DNA of 14,622 nt from JBFLVQ01 sp040758525 (GCA_040758525.1 JBFLVQ010000171.1:1-14622); one strand, 5' to 3'. Positions 1-7,680 are shown, counted from the stretch's first letter. A program made the numbers and translations. The notes: generated from the letters alone by a model not told the origin.

Positions 1-706
1 ATGCCGCCAGTAGAATCAACATTCTTCCTTCTGCCAGCGGGATATCTTTCTTTGACGCTGTGCGTATACGATGCCAGCGCAGCATAATGTAGATTATTGC
101 GGCAAGCAGAGCTAGATTTAATGTATAGACTTCTGCGACGGTGGCATAGAACCAGAGCGTAACGGAAAAGGCTAGCGTTAAGCCGGTGGCCAGAGGCATT
201 AACCAGGTAAAGAGATTTATCAAAGAGGTAGGTAATGTAACGCTACGCTCAGTGATCTTTGCTGTTCCTTTGCCTAGAGAGCGTTTCTTATCACGTAGGG
301 GCTGGCTATAGGCTGCTAGAGTAGGACTGATCTCTAGCATAATAAGCGCTAAAAATACCGCTGTGAGAGCCGCAAAGAGTGCAGACATAAAGCTCACACG
401 TGCTGCCACACTACCAAAAGGGAGTTTGGTAAATAGATTGCCAAGTAGCGTATAGAGTGGGAATCCAGGTGGATGTGCGACGCCTAGACCTGTGCAGGTA
501 AGTATTAGCTCACCGCTATCGACCAGAGTTACTGTACGAGCCAGGGTGGCAAAATAACCAGCCAGCGCGACGATAAAAGTAGCAATAGCTAACACCGTTT
601 TAAGGGTTCTCAGAGAGAGTGGTCGAGAAGTCGTCTGCGTGCTAGCAGAAAGTTCCTGTTGTTGATCTTTTGGTACCGCGACCTGCGTCTTTTTTGCTTT
701 CTCCAT
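1..706 (-). CDS. DUF2723 membrane protein (TMEM260/GT-C glycosyltransferase-like), 3' end cut by window
   Basis: Reading the minus strand from ATG at 706-704 gives 235 uninterrupted codons to the window edge, so the C-terminal part of the gene lies outside. A charged, Gln/Lys/Ser-rich tail (about residues 1-33) is followed by a membrane segment (about 36-57). Next comes the family signature, DSGEL at 63-67 and AHPPGFPLYTLLG at 77-89, then further hydrophobic stretches at about 100-127, 165-190 and 196-210. The acidic DSGE in the first outer loop followed by HPPG is typical of DUF2723. Family knowledge: its eukaryotic member TMEM260 is an O-mannosyltransferase, and bacterial members are presumed polyprenol-sugar-dependent GT-C enzymes acting outside the membrane. 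Donor and acceptor here are unknown. It is divergent from the M50B-like gene, 77 bp away. No strong ribosome binding site precedes the ATG, so the exact start is less sure than the gene. Confidence 0.85.
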   Translation of the reverse strand, partial: MEKAKKTQVAVPKDQQQELSASTQTTSRPLSLRTLKTVLAIATFIVALAGYFATLARTVTLVDSGELILTCTGLGVAHPPGFPLYTLLGNLFTKLPFGSVAARVSFMSALFAALTAVFLALIMLEISPTLAAYSQPLRDKKRSLGKGTAKITERSVTLPTSLINLFTWLMPLATGLTLAFSVTLWFYATVAEVYTLNLALLAAIIYIMLRWHRIRTASKKDIPLAEGRMLILLAA

Positions 707-783
707 AAGAAACTTTTACTTCAAAACTTGCGTAGATTCCGGTAGTATAAATTAATCGGTATCTCGTCCAAAGGGAGTTTATT

Positions 784-1632
784 ATGAGAGAATCGAAGGA
801 TGCCTTCAAGCTTTTGCTCCTCGCTACCGTAATTACACTGGGAATAGGATTGATTCCTTACGCTGAATTAGCCACTTATCCTTTTCGACTCTTTGTCACT
901 TTTGTTCATGAAACTGGCCATGCCATCGCTACTCTACTCACCTTTGGTAGCGTTCGTGGTATGAATATTAATCCTGATGGTAGTGGTGTTACCTATGCGC
1001 TAGGAGGCTGGACTTTTGTGCTAGCCAGTGCTGGTTATCTAGGTAGCACGATCTTTGGCGCAATGTTGCTGTTGTTATGCCATAGAGGCTCAATGGCCAA
1101 GAAGATACTTGCTGCTATTTCGCTAGGCTTATTTAGCACCCTAATGTTTACTAGTATTGGTTACCTGGCGTTCATTATTCTAATAGCAATGGCTGGAATA
1201 GGAATATTTTGGTATACCAAACCTACACTCAGTAATCCTGCTAAGATAGGATTGGCTGCTGGAGCTGGCATTCTATTCTTCATTCTACTTTCCCTTCTCT
1301 CTATCACTGGTAATCTCTTTACTTGGGTAGCTAACCTTTCGCTGGCGATAGCACTTTTTGTTAGCGCGAAATACTTGCAGCCACGCGCCGCACATTTCCT
1401 GCTCAGCTTCCTTGCTGTACAGTGCTGCTTAAATGCACTCTTTGATCTAAAAACATTGATATGGCTTTCTGCACTTACCTCCACACATAGCGATGCGCTG
1501 ATAATGCAATCACAGACAGGTATTCCAGCAGTGATGTGGGCGGTAGTCTGGGCTGCCATCTCATTAGTTATTCTTGGTGCTGCTCTCTGGTCATATCGTC
1601 GTGCGCTTACCCGTAATCTCTTTTCCGCCTAA
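784..1632 (+). CDS. M50B-like multi-pass membrane protein (putative zinc metalloprotease)
   Basis: 282 residues, mostly hydrophobic, with about seven or eight membrane segments. Residues 42-46 read HETGH, an HExxH zinc-binding motif inside the second hydrophobic segment. They are followed by NPDGSGVTY at 63-71 and an AGYLGS segment near 82-87. This order (HExGH, then PDGSGVT, then AGYLG) is that of the peptidase M50B-like family (PF13398), distantly related to site-2 proteases. Members are annotated as putative intramembrane proteases, but most have no known substrate, and proteolysis is not shown by sequence alone. The start is supported by AGGGAG at 772-777, seven bases before the ATG. The gene is a single unit, divergent from the DUF2723 gene and closed by the hairpin at 1662-1700. 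Family assignment is fairly sure; function is open. Confidence 0.8.
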   Translation: MRESKDAFKLLLLATVITLGIGLIPYAELATYPFRLFVTFVHETGHAIATLLTFGSVRGMNINPDGSGVTYALGGWTFVLASAGYLGSTIFGAMLLLLCHRGSMAKKILAAISLGLFSTLMFTSIGYLAFIILIAMAGIGIFWYTKPTLSNPAKIGLAAGAGILFFILLSLLSITGNLFTWVANLSLAIALFVSAKYLQPRAAHFLLSFLAVQCCLNALFDLKTLIWLSALTSTHSDALIMQSQTGIPAVMWAVVWAAISLVILGAALWSYRRALTRNLFSA

Positions 1633-1661
1633 GATTCAGTAAGATAAAACAGATTCTATTC

Positions 1662-1700
1662 AGAGGACACAAAGCGATAAGCTGGTGTCCTCTTTCTCTT
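1662..1700 (+). terminator. Rho-independent terminator after the M50B-like gene
   Basis: AGAGGACAC at 1662-1670 pairs perfectly with GTGTCCTCT at 1685-1693, and an inner AGC/GCT can extend the stem. A T-rich stretch (TTCTCTTT) follows. It begins 29 bases after the M50B stop and ends before the serA promoter, so it separates the two units. Confidence 0.7.
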
Positions 1701-1713
1701 TCGCGTGGCTAGG

Positions 1714-1742
1714 TTGGTTCATTAGTGCATTCCTGCTAAAAT
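1714..1742 (+). promoter_or_regulatory. Sigma-70-type promoter for serA
   Basis: TTGGTT at 1714-1719 and TAAAAT at 1737-1742 are separated by 17 bp, with TGC just before the -10. Predicted transcription start is near 1749, giving a leader of about 32 bases to the ATG at 1781. The promoter lies inside the codons that a start at 1685 would add to serA, which argues against that longer start. Confidence 0.5.
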
Positions 1743-1780
1743 ACCCTCTTTTTATAAAACTATGGGTTTTAGGGGAACTT

Positions 1781-3373
1781 ATGTGTGCATATAGGGTTCT
1801 TGTTTGTGGCAATCTTTCCGAGAGTGGGCTAAAGATCTTTGAGCAGGCTAAAGGGATAGAGATAGACCGCAAGCCAGAGTTAAATCAAGAACAACTACTC
1901 AATATTATTGCTGACTACGATGGTGTTGTGGTACGTAGCGATACACGTATTACTGCGCCAGTAATAGCTGCTGGTAAGCGGCTTAAGGTGATTGGGCGAG
2001 CCGGCACAGGGGTTGACAACATAGATGTGCCAGCCGCCACTCAACAGGGCATTGTAGTAATGAATACCCCAGGCGGTAATACTATTACAACTGGCGAACA
2101 TGCCCTTGCCCTACTAGTTGCACTAGCACGCAATATTCCTCAAGCAACTGCTTCAATGAAGGCAGGCAAATGGGAAAAGAAGAAATTCAGTGGTGTCGAA
2201 CTCTTTAACAAAGTACTAGGCATTATTGGGGTAGGACGTATAGGCGGAGTAGTAGCTTCGCGCGCCAATGGTTATGGAATGCGTGTGATTGCCTATGACC
2301 CTTATTTAACACGTGAGGCTGCTGCTAAGCTCAATGTTGAACTGGTTTCGCTTGATGAACTCTATACTCGTGCCGACTTTATCACGATACATACTCCACT
2401 CACGGCTGAGACACGCAATTTGATCAACAAAGAAGCATTAGCAAAGATGAAAACTGGTGTACGTATTATCAACTGTGCACGTGGAGGACTTATTGATGAG
2501 ACCGATCTCTACGATGCGATCAAGGCTGGTAAAGTAGCAGGAGCAGCACTAGATGTCTTTGTCGAAGAGCCTCTCCCTACTAATCATCCTTTATTAACGC
2601 TTGACGAGGTTATCTGTACACCCCATCTAGGCGCCTCAACTGTTGAAGCACAAGTGAATGTCGCCGTTGCCATTGCCGAGCAGGTGGTTGATTTCCTGCT
2701 TAATGGCACCATACGAGGTGCCGTCAATGTGCCTGCGATCAATATGGAAGTGCTGGCACAGATCAATCCTTACATAGAATTGGGTGAGAAGATAGGCCGT
2801 TTTCAAGGCCAGGCTTTTGGCTATAACGTCAAGCGTATACATATTGAGTATGCGGGTGCAGTAGTCGAATATGATGTACGGCCAATCACACAAGCAATCC
2901 TAGTAGGTCTACTTGCTCCTACCAGCGAGCGTGTCAATTTTGTTAATGCCTCACTAGTTGCCGAAGAGCGAGGTATTAGAATTAGTGAGTCACTCTCACG
3001 TCGTGCTGTCGATTTTGCCAGTATGATTGAAGTAATGATGGAGACCGATAATCAGCAGAGCCGTGTTGCGGGGGCACTCTTTAGTGAGAAAGACTTGCGT
3101 ATTGTACGTATCAATGGATTCCATCTTGAGGCGATACCAAAGGGGCATATGCTAGTTTGTAGTAATCGCGATGTGCCAGGCGTGCTTGGGCGTTTCTGCA
3201 CTCTGCTGGGTACCAATGGTGTCAATATAGGCCGTCTTTATTTGGGGCGTAAAGAGGTTGGGGGAGTCGCTATTATGCTTTGCCAGATTGACACTCCTGC
3301 CAGCGATGAATTGCTAACCGAACTCCATCAGATGCCTGATATCTTATCGGCTAAGCGGGTTTTTCTTCCTTGA
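1781..3373 (+). CDS. serA: D-3-phosphoglycerate dehydrogenase, long form
   Basis: 530 residues, the usual length of the three-domain enzyme. It oxidises 3-phosphoglycerate with NAD+ to 3-phosphohydroxypyruvate, the first step of phosphorylated serine synthesis in the cytoplasm. The nucleotide-binding GVGRIG is at 150-155, with D173 placed to bind the NAD ribose. The catalytic set is Arg234 (in ARGG), Glu263 (in VEEP) and His282 (in TPHLGAST). Residues about 320-450 form the allosteric substrate-binding domain of long-form enzymes. About 456-530 is an ACT domain (CSNRDVPGVLGRF), typically the serine-feedback site. Start choice: an in-frame GTG at 1685 would add 32 hydrophobic residues overlapping a terminator arm and the promoter. 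ATG 1781 has AGGGGAA at 1771-1777 and gives a canonical N-terminus (YRVLVCGNLSESG). Convergent with the PilZ gene, with 5 bases between stops. Confidence 0.97.
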   Translation: MCAYRVLVCGNLSESGLKIFEQAKGIEIDRKPELNQEQLLNIIADYDGVVVRSDTRITAPVIAAGKRLKVIGRAGTGVDNIDVPAATQQGIVVMNTPGGNTITTGEHALALLVALARNIPQATASMKAGKWEKKKFSGVELFNKVLGIIGVGRIGGVVASRANGYGMRVIAYDPYLTREAAAKLNVELVSLDELYTRADFITIHTPLTAETRNLINKEALAKMKTGVRIINCARGGLIDETDLYDAIKAGKVAGAALDVFVEEPLPTNHPLLTLDEVICTPHLGASTVEAQVNVAVAIAEQVVDFLLNGTIRGAVNVPAINMEVLAQINPYIELGEKIGRFQGQAFGYNVKRIHIEYAGAVVEYDVRPITQAILVGLLAPTSERVNFVNASLVAEERGIRISESLSRRAVDFASMIEVMMETDNQQSRVAGALFSEKDLRIVRINGFHLEAIPKGHMLVCSNRDVPGVLGRFCTLLGTNGVNIGRLYLGRKEVGGVAIMLCQIDTPASDELLTELHQMPDILSAKRVFLP

Positions 3374-3383
3374 GCGATTCAAG
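3369..3383. other. Small hairpin spanning the convergent serA and PilZ stop codons
   Basis: CTTGA (3369-3373) and TCAAG (3379-3383) form a 5-bp stem with a GCGAT loop. It contains the TGA stops of both genes (serA 3371-3373, PilZ 3381-3379). There is no T-run on either side, so it is at best a weak transcription stop. Confidence 0.25.
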
Positions 3384-3735
3384 AGTTTGCTGGATCGTAA
3401 TTGGGCTGGCGACGCACAAACAGATCTATGCTAGTGCGATCATCTAGGGTAATAAGGAGAAATTCTACTCCTATCCCTACACCAGTACTGTGATGACGTA
3501 CAACCGCCTGTGCACGCACTGTATAAAGCAAGTTCAGATCGATCTCGAGGTTTAGAATACTACCAATTGGAAATAGATTTGACGTTAGGATGAAGATGCC
3601 ATTACGGCTGATGTTGCTTGCCTTGAACTCATCCCGCATACCCGCGTTAAGCAGACGCACGCGATTACAAAAAGTCACGCGCCGGTCGCGCCGCCCCTGT
3701 TCGTACGGTTCTTTCCGCTTAATAGAATTAGACAT
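3379..3735 (-). CDS. PilZ-domain protein (putative c-di-GMP receptor)
   Basis: 118 residues made almost entirely of one PilZ domain. RRDRR at 15-19 is the RxxxR c-di-GMP-binding loop, NISRNG at 41-46 is the (D/N)xSxxG motif, and GVGIGVEFL at 85-93 is the usual late strand. With both binding motifs intact it should bind cyclic di-GMP; the process it controls cannot be told from a stand-alone PilZ. GGAGGAAG, six bases before the ATG at 3735, supports the start. glgC lies upstream on the same strand, 199 bp away with hairpins between, so co-transcription is possible but not required. Confidence 0.88.
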   Translation of the reverse strand: MSNSIKRKEPYEQGRRDRRVTFCNRVRLLNAGMRDEFKASNISRNGIFILTSNLFPIGSILNLEIDLNLLYTVRAQAVVRHHSTGVGIGVEFLLITLDDRTSIDLFVRRQPNYDPANS

Positions 3736-3843
3736 ACACTTCCTCCATCTTTAGGGGTGGGCAGGCAGTGCCGCCATTGCCATTAGAGCAAGTTCCATAC
3801 CGCCCTCGAAGGAGATTGCAATAGTAAGTTAACCTGTTGAAGT

Positions 3844-3862
3844 ACTATTACTTGTTAATAGT
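3844..3862. promoter_or_regulatory. AT-rich inverted repeat in the glgC-PilZ interval
   Basis: ACTATTA (3844-3850) and TAATAGT (3856-3862) form a perfect 7-bp stem with a 5-base loop, flanked by TTG/CAA that can extend it. On the minus strand a -35-like TTGACT covers the edge of the repeat (3865-3860), reading toward PilZ. This suggests an operator or promoter for PilZ, but I find no convincing -10. Confidence 0.3.
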
Positions 3863-3914
3863 CAACAACTCTATTAGTGTATGCCTCTGTATGGGATGAA
3901 AACAGACACTAGGT

Positions 3915-3935
3915 AATTTTGGGCAGGGCAAAATT
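3915..3935 (-). terminator. Weak hairpin at the glgC stop codon
   Basis: CAAAATT (3929-3935) and AATTTTG (3915-3921) form a 7-bp stem with a 7-base loop, overlapping the glgC stop on its 3' side. The stem is AT-rich and no T-run follows in the glgC direction, so this is a doubtful terminator. Confidence 0.3.
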
Positions 3936-5215
3936 CAGATCACCGTGCCATCAGGGATAAGCGTGTTCTTGGGAATAATCACAATACCATCGCGTATATA
4001 GTAGTCTTTGCCATCATAGTTTTCATGCCCTTGTTCATTAATAATGCGTACATTCGAGCCTATACGTGGGTTCTTGTCGATGATCGCCTTGCGTATTATA
4101 GTACCTTCGCCAATACCAACCCAAGGAACGTTGTCTCGGCGATCAAGATCCAATTCCGCCCAAGTTTGATAATAGTCAGCACCCATTACCAATGATTGCT
4201 CGATACGCGCGCCTCCACCAATACGGCAGCGTATACCAATAATACTGTTATCAATAAATGCCTCATTGATTATGCATCCTTCAGATATTATTGCATGCCG
4301 TATCTCACCACCACGCATCTTTGTGCCTGGCAAGAAACGTGGACGCGTATAAATAGGCGCTTTGGCATCAAAGAGGTTGAATTTTGGCAGCACCCCTGTC
4401 ATATCCATATTGGCTCGATAAAAAGCGCTGATCGTGCCAATATCTTCCCAATAACCATTAAAGAGGAAAGCCTGTACATTGATTTCGTGAATTGCCGCAG
4501 GGATAACTTCACGACCAAAATCGAAGCGTGTCTCATCCTCCATTAGTAATTTATGCAGCGCTTGCTTATTGAAGACATAGATTCCCATTGAAGCCAGAAA
4601 TGGACGCTCTTCTGCCTCTTCTGGAGTAAGACCAAAGGCAGTGGTATCGACCCGCATTGCACGTAATGCATCGCCTTTAGGCTTCTCGGAGAACTCTATA
4701 ATACGTCCTTGAGAATCTGTCTTTAACAGACCAAAGCTAGATGCTTCCGCTTCTGATACAGGAGTTACCGAGACCGTCACATCGGCTTTAGTATCAATAT
4801 GGCGGCGTATGAAATCACGATAATCCATACGATATAGGTGATCACCAGAAAGGATCAGGATAAGATTGATCTGGCCATCGGTAAAATGGCGCAGATTTTG
4901 GCGTACGGCATCGGCGGTGCCTTGAAACCAGTTAACATTCTCAGGTGTCTGCTCAGCAGCAAGGATCTCTACAAATCCATCAGAAAATCCACTGAAACGA
5001 TAGGTACGGCTGATATGGTGATTGAGTGAGGCCGAGTTATACTGGGTGAGGACGAACATTTTGATCACGTCCGAGTTAATGCAATTACTTACAGGAATAT
5101 CGATAAGGCGGTACTTACCACCTAGTGGTACCGCTGGTTTCGATCTCTCCTTAGTAAGTGGAAATAATCTTGAACCCTGACCTCCACCCAAAATTACAGC
5201 AAGTACATCTCTCAT
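3935..5215 (-). CDS. glgC: Glucose-1-phosphate adenylyltransferase (ADP-glucose pyrophosphorylase)
   Basis: 426 residues, the normal full length. It makes ADP-glucose and pyrophosphate from glucose-1-phosphate and ATP, the committed step of glycogen synthesis. The N-terminal nucleotidyltransferase domain opens with GGGQGSRLFPLT (10-21), then KPAVPLGGKYRLIDIPVSN (26-44), the WFQGTADAVR substrate loop (96-105), and SGDHLYRMDY (123-132) with catalytic Asp125. IIEFSEKPKG carries the sugar-phosphate-binding lysine. About residues 290-426 are the left-handed beta-helix regulatory domain, ending IPDGTVI. SGDHLYRMDY and the IPDGTVI ending match cyanobacterial and plant enzymes more than enterobacterial ones, as I recall those sequences. 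The plant/cyanobacterial type is activated by 3-phosphoglycerate; activation here is inference. GAGGAG precedes the ATG at 5215. No other glycogen gene lies in the window. Confidence 0.96.
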   Translation of the reverse strand: MRDVLAVILGGGQGSRLFPLTKERSKPAVPLGGKYRLIDIPVSNCINSDVIKMFVLTQYNSASLNHHISRTYRFSGFSDGFVEILAAEQTPENVNWFQGTADAVRQNLRHFTDGQINLILILSGDHLYRMDYRDFIRRHIDTKADVTVSVTPVSEAEASSFGLLKTDSQGRIIEFSEKPKGDALRAMRVDTTAFGLTPEEAEERPFLASMGIYVFNKQALHKLLMEDETRFDFGREVIPAAIHEINVQAFLFNGYWEDIGTISAFYRANMDMTGVLPKFNLFDAKAPIYTRPRFLPGTKMRGGEIRHAIISEGCIINEAFIDNSIIGIRCRIGGGARIEQSLVMGADYYQTWAELDLDRRDNVPWVGIGEGTIIRKAIIDKNPRIGSNVRIINEQGHENYDGKDYYIRDGIVIIPKNTLIPDGTVI

Positions 5216-5254
5216 AGCGACTCCTCAAAGGGGGTTGGAAGCTGGTGAATAATA

Positions 5255-5284
5255 TTCGATTGCGACTGCTAGAAAAACTATAAT
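5255..5284 (+). promoter_or_regulatory. Sigma-70-type promoter for psuG-der
   Basis: A perfect TATAAT at 5279-5284 is preceded by TTCGAT at 5255-5260 with an 18-bp spacer. Predicted start is near 5291, giving a leader of about 63 bases. An alternative -35, TTGCGA at 5260-5265, is too close (13 bp). Confidence 0.5.
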
Positions 5285-5322
5285 AGCGTTCGGAAAGAAT
5301 TTTGGGAATCCTATACCGCCAA

Positions 5323-5341
5323 CTTTCGCAGCCTTTCGCAG
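5323..5341 (+). repeat. Tandem 9-bp repeat before the psuG ribosome binding site
   Basis: CTTTCGCAG occurs twice (5323-5331 and 5333-5341) with a period of 10 bases, one helical turn. It lies in the 5' leader and abuts the AGGAGA ribosome binding site at 5343-5348. Confidence 0.5.
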
Positions 5342-5353
5342 TAGGAGAACAAT

Positions 5354-6286
5354 GTGGTAACGAATCTGTCTATCTCTGATGATCTACAGGTCGCGTTGAA
5401 AGAGGGTGAGCCGATAGTTGCGCTAGAGTCGGCAGTGATCGCCACGGGACTTCCTTCACCGCATAACCTTAACGCTGCTTACCGCTGCGAGGCGGCGATA
5501 CGTGTACAAGGGGCGCGACCAGCTACCATTGCGATTGTTGCAGGCATACCAAAGATTGGCTGTACTCATGAGGAGATTGATGAACTGGGCCTACGTGATG
5601 ATGTTGTAAAGACCAATTTAAGCAATCTTAGCGCAGTAATTGCACAGAGCCGCTGGGGTGCTACCACTGTCTCTACTACTATGCACCTGGCCGCACGCGC
5701 CGAAATAAAGGTCTTCTCGACAGGCGGTATTGGTGGTGTGCATCGTGATGCTGAGCTAAGCTTTGATATCTCCTCGGATCTGGTGGCGCTGACTCATTAC
5801 CCATTAGTGGTAATCTCCTCGGGAGCAAAAGCGATCTTGGACTTGCCTCGTACGGTGGAAGCGCTAGAGACATTAGGCGTTCCCATCATCGGTTACCGTA
5901 CCGAAGATTTTCCTGCTTTCTATTCACGTAAGAGTGGTATCAAGCTCGACGTAATTGCAGAAGATCCCGGAGGGGTAGCGCGTATTGCGCTAGCGCATTG
6001 GCGGCTGGGGTTTCGTGGTGGGTTATTGGTGGTTGTGCCTGTTCCTGAATCGCATGAGATTGATATTGCTGAGATGGAACTACTTTGCAAAGCTGCAGTG
6101 GAAGATGCGCGTCGCGATCAGGTGACTGGTAAATTGCTCACTCCTTATCTGCTAGGCAAGTTAGAGGCGCTTACCAATGGCCGCACTGTACTCACTAATC
6201 TTGCTTTGCTAGAGAATAATGCTCGCACGGCAGGGGCAATTGCACGCGCATTGGCCGAATATGAAGCTATCGAGCTTGATTACTGA
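5354..6286 (+). CDS. psuG: Pseudouridine-5'-phosphate glycosidase
   Basis: 310 residues, full length for the family. It reversibly splits the C-C glycosidic bond of pseudouridine 5'-phosphate into uracil and ribose 5-phosphate, as part of pseudouridine breakdown. Residues known to be catalytic or binding in the E. coli enzyme (E31, K93, H137, D149, K166) line up with E25 (VALESAVIATG), K86 (VVKTN), H130 (GGIGGVHR), D142 (FDISSDL) and K159 (SSGAKAILD) at a constant offset, so an active enzyme is expected. The start is GTG 5354, with AGGAGA five bases upstream; an ATG at 5352 is out of frame and stops at once. No pseudouridine kinase (psuK) or nucleoside transporter is adjacent. der follows 38 bases after the stop, so the two are probably co-transcribed. 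Confidence 0.93.
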   Translation: MVTNLSISDDLQVALKEGEPIVALESAVIATGLPSPHNLNAAYRCEAAIRVQGARPATIAIVAGIPKIGCTHEEIDELGLRDDVVKTNLSNLSAVIAQSRWGATTVSTTMHLAARAEIKVFSTGGIGGVHRDAELSFDISSDLVALTHYPLVVISSGAKAILDLPRTVEALETLGVPIIGYRTEDFPAFYSRKSGIKLDVIAEDPGGVARIALAHWRLGFRGGLLVVVPVPESHEIDIAEMELLCKAAVEDARRDQVTGKLLTPYLLGKLEALTNGRTVLTNLALLENNARTAGAIARALAEYEAIELDY

Positions 6287-6324
6287 GCTTTCCCTATACG
6301 ATAGGAGACATTTAAAATAGAAGT

Positions 6325-7680
6325 ATGGAACCAAAAGTTGAAACTGTTGCGCCGGCATTGCCTTCAGTGGTAATTGTGGGCCGTCCCAATGTAGGAAAAT
6401 CGACTCTCTTCAATCGACTTACAGAAAGTCGTCGCGCCCTTGTTGCCGATATTCCTGGCCTTACACGTGATCGTATTTACGGTTATGTAAACTGGTCTGG
6501 ACATGAGTTTGAATTGATCGATACAGGTGGTATCATCCCTGATGAAGAGGCCGAAATACCTGCAAGTATTCTACGTCAGGCACGTGTTGCGATCGAACAG
6601 GCTAGTCTGATACTGATAATTGTTGATGTTCGTGCTGGCATTACTCCGCTTGACGAAGAGCTGGCTAGACTACTAAGAGAAGTTGGTAAACCACTCTTTG
6701 TTGTTGCTAACAAGGCAGACGCGGTTTCAGTGGAAAGTCATGCCGCTGAATTTCACCAGCTAGGTTTTGATGCTGTCTTTCCTATCTCTGCTGAGCATGG
6801 CAATGGTATAGGTGAACTGTTAGATGAGATTGTCACACTACTGCCTTCACCAGAGCAAGAGCGCACCCAACCACGTGAGATCAAAATGGCTATCATAGGC
6901 CGTCCTAATGTAGGGAAATCGTCCCTTGTTAATCGACTTTTAGGTGAAGAGCGAGTTATCGTCTCACCAATTGCTGGCACTACCCGCGATGCGATAGATT
7001 CATTGCTTGAACATAATGGTGATAACTACCGGCTTATCGATACTGCCGGTATACGCCGTAAAGGCCGCACTACAGAAGTTCCAGAAAAGCTTTCTGTGGT
7101 AATGGCGCGTAAGAATATTGAAAACGCTAATGTCGCCATTCTTTTAATAGATGCTGTAGAAGGCGCTACCGCATTGGATGCTCATATTGGCGGCTATGCA
7201 CACGAAGCTGGCTGCTCGCTAATTATTGCTGTTAATAAATGGGATCTTGTTGAAAAGACTACTAAGACGGCGATAGAGTTTGAACGCGCACTACGTGAAA
7301 AGATGAAGTTTCTTGACTATGTACCGATCGTTTTCATTTCAGCGTTAACGGGACAGCGTGTTGTGAAATTGTTAGATATTGCCAAACGTGCCTATCAGGC
7401 CCGTCATCACCGCATTACCACGGCAGAATTAAATCGCTTCTTTGAGCGTGTGCTTGCGCAACCGCGTGCTACTACACCTACCAAGCATCCTGTACGAGTG
7501 CTCTACATCACTCAAGCTAGTGTAGCACCGCCAACCTTTGTACTCTTTACTAGTTCCCGCAAAGAGAAACTCCATTTCTCCTATGAGCGCTATATAGAGA
7601 ATCGGCTGCGTGCTGAGTTTGATTTTTTTGCCACTCCGATCCGATTCAAACAACGTGGACGCAATGAGGGCAGCCGCTAA
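6325..7680 (+). CDS. der: Ribosome assembly GTPase Der (EngA)
   Basis: 451 residues with the unique Der layout of two GTPase domains in tandem plus a C-terminal KH-like domain. Domain 1 has P-loop GRPNVGKS at 19-26, DTGG at 66-69 and NKAD at 129-132. Domain 2 has GRPNVGKSS at 192-200, DTAG at 239-242 and NKWD at 304-307. Residues about 355-451 are the KH-like part, with YERYIENRLR near the end as in other Der proteins. Der acts in late 50S subunit assembly and is usually essential. The spacing from AGGAGA at 6303-6308 to the ATG is long (16 bases); a weak AGAAG lies closer, so translation may be coupled to psuG or weakly initiated. psuG lies 38 bp upstream with no terminator between. Confidence 0.97.
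   Translation: MEPKVETVAPALPSVVIVGRPNVGKSTLFNRLTESRRALVADIPGLTRDRIYGYVNWSGHEFELIDTGGIIPDEEAEIPASILRQARVAIEQASLILIIVDVRAGITPLDEELARLLREVGKPLFVVANKADAVSVESHAAEFHQLGFDAVFPISAEHGNGIGELLDEIVTLLPSPEQERTQPREIKMAIIGRPNVGKSSLVNRLLGEERVIVSPIAGTTRDAIDSLLEHNGDNYRLIDTAGIRRKGRTTEVPEKLSVVMARKNIENANVAILLIDAVEGATALDAHIGGYAHEAGCSLIIAVNKWDLVEKTTKTAIEFERALREKMKFLDYVPIVFISALTGQRVVKLLDIAKRAYQARHHRITTAELNRFFERVLAQPRATTPTKHPVRVLYITQASVAPPTFVLFTSSRKEKLHFSYERYIENRLRAEFDFFATPIRFKQRGRNEGSR

Noticed and set aside
1161..1559. Minus-strand ORF of 132 codons inside the M50B-like gene
   Set aside because: It is antisense to a gene with clear family motifs, and its translation shows no domain.
1685..1780. N-terminal extension of serA from GTG 1685
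   Set aside because: It overlaps a terminator arm and the best serA promoter and has no ribosome binding site. ATG 1781 has a strong one and gives the canonical 530-residue protein.
4196..4546. Plus-strand ORF antisense to glgC
   Set aside because: glgC is certain on the other strand. This translation has no motif or start signals.
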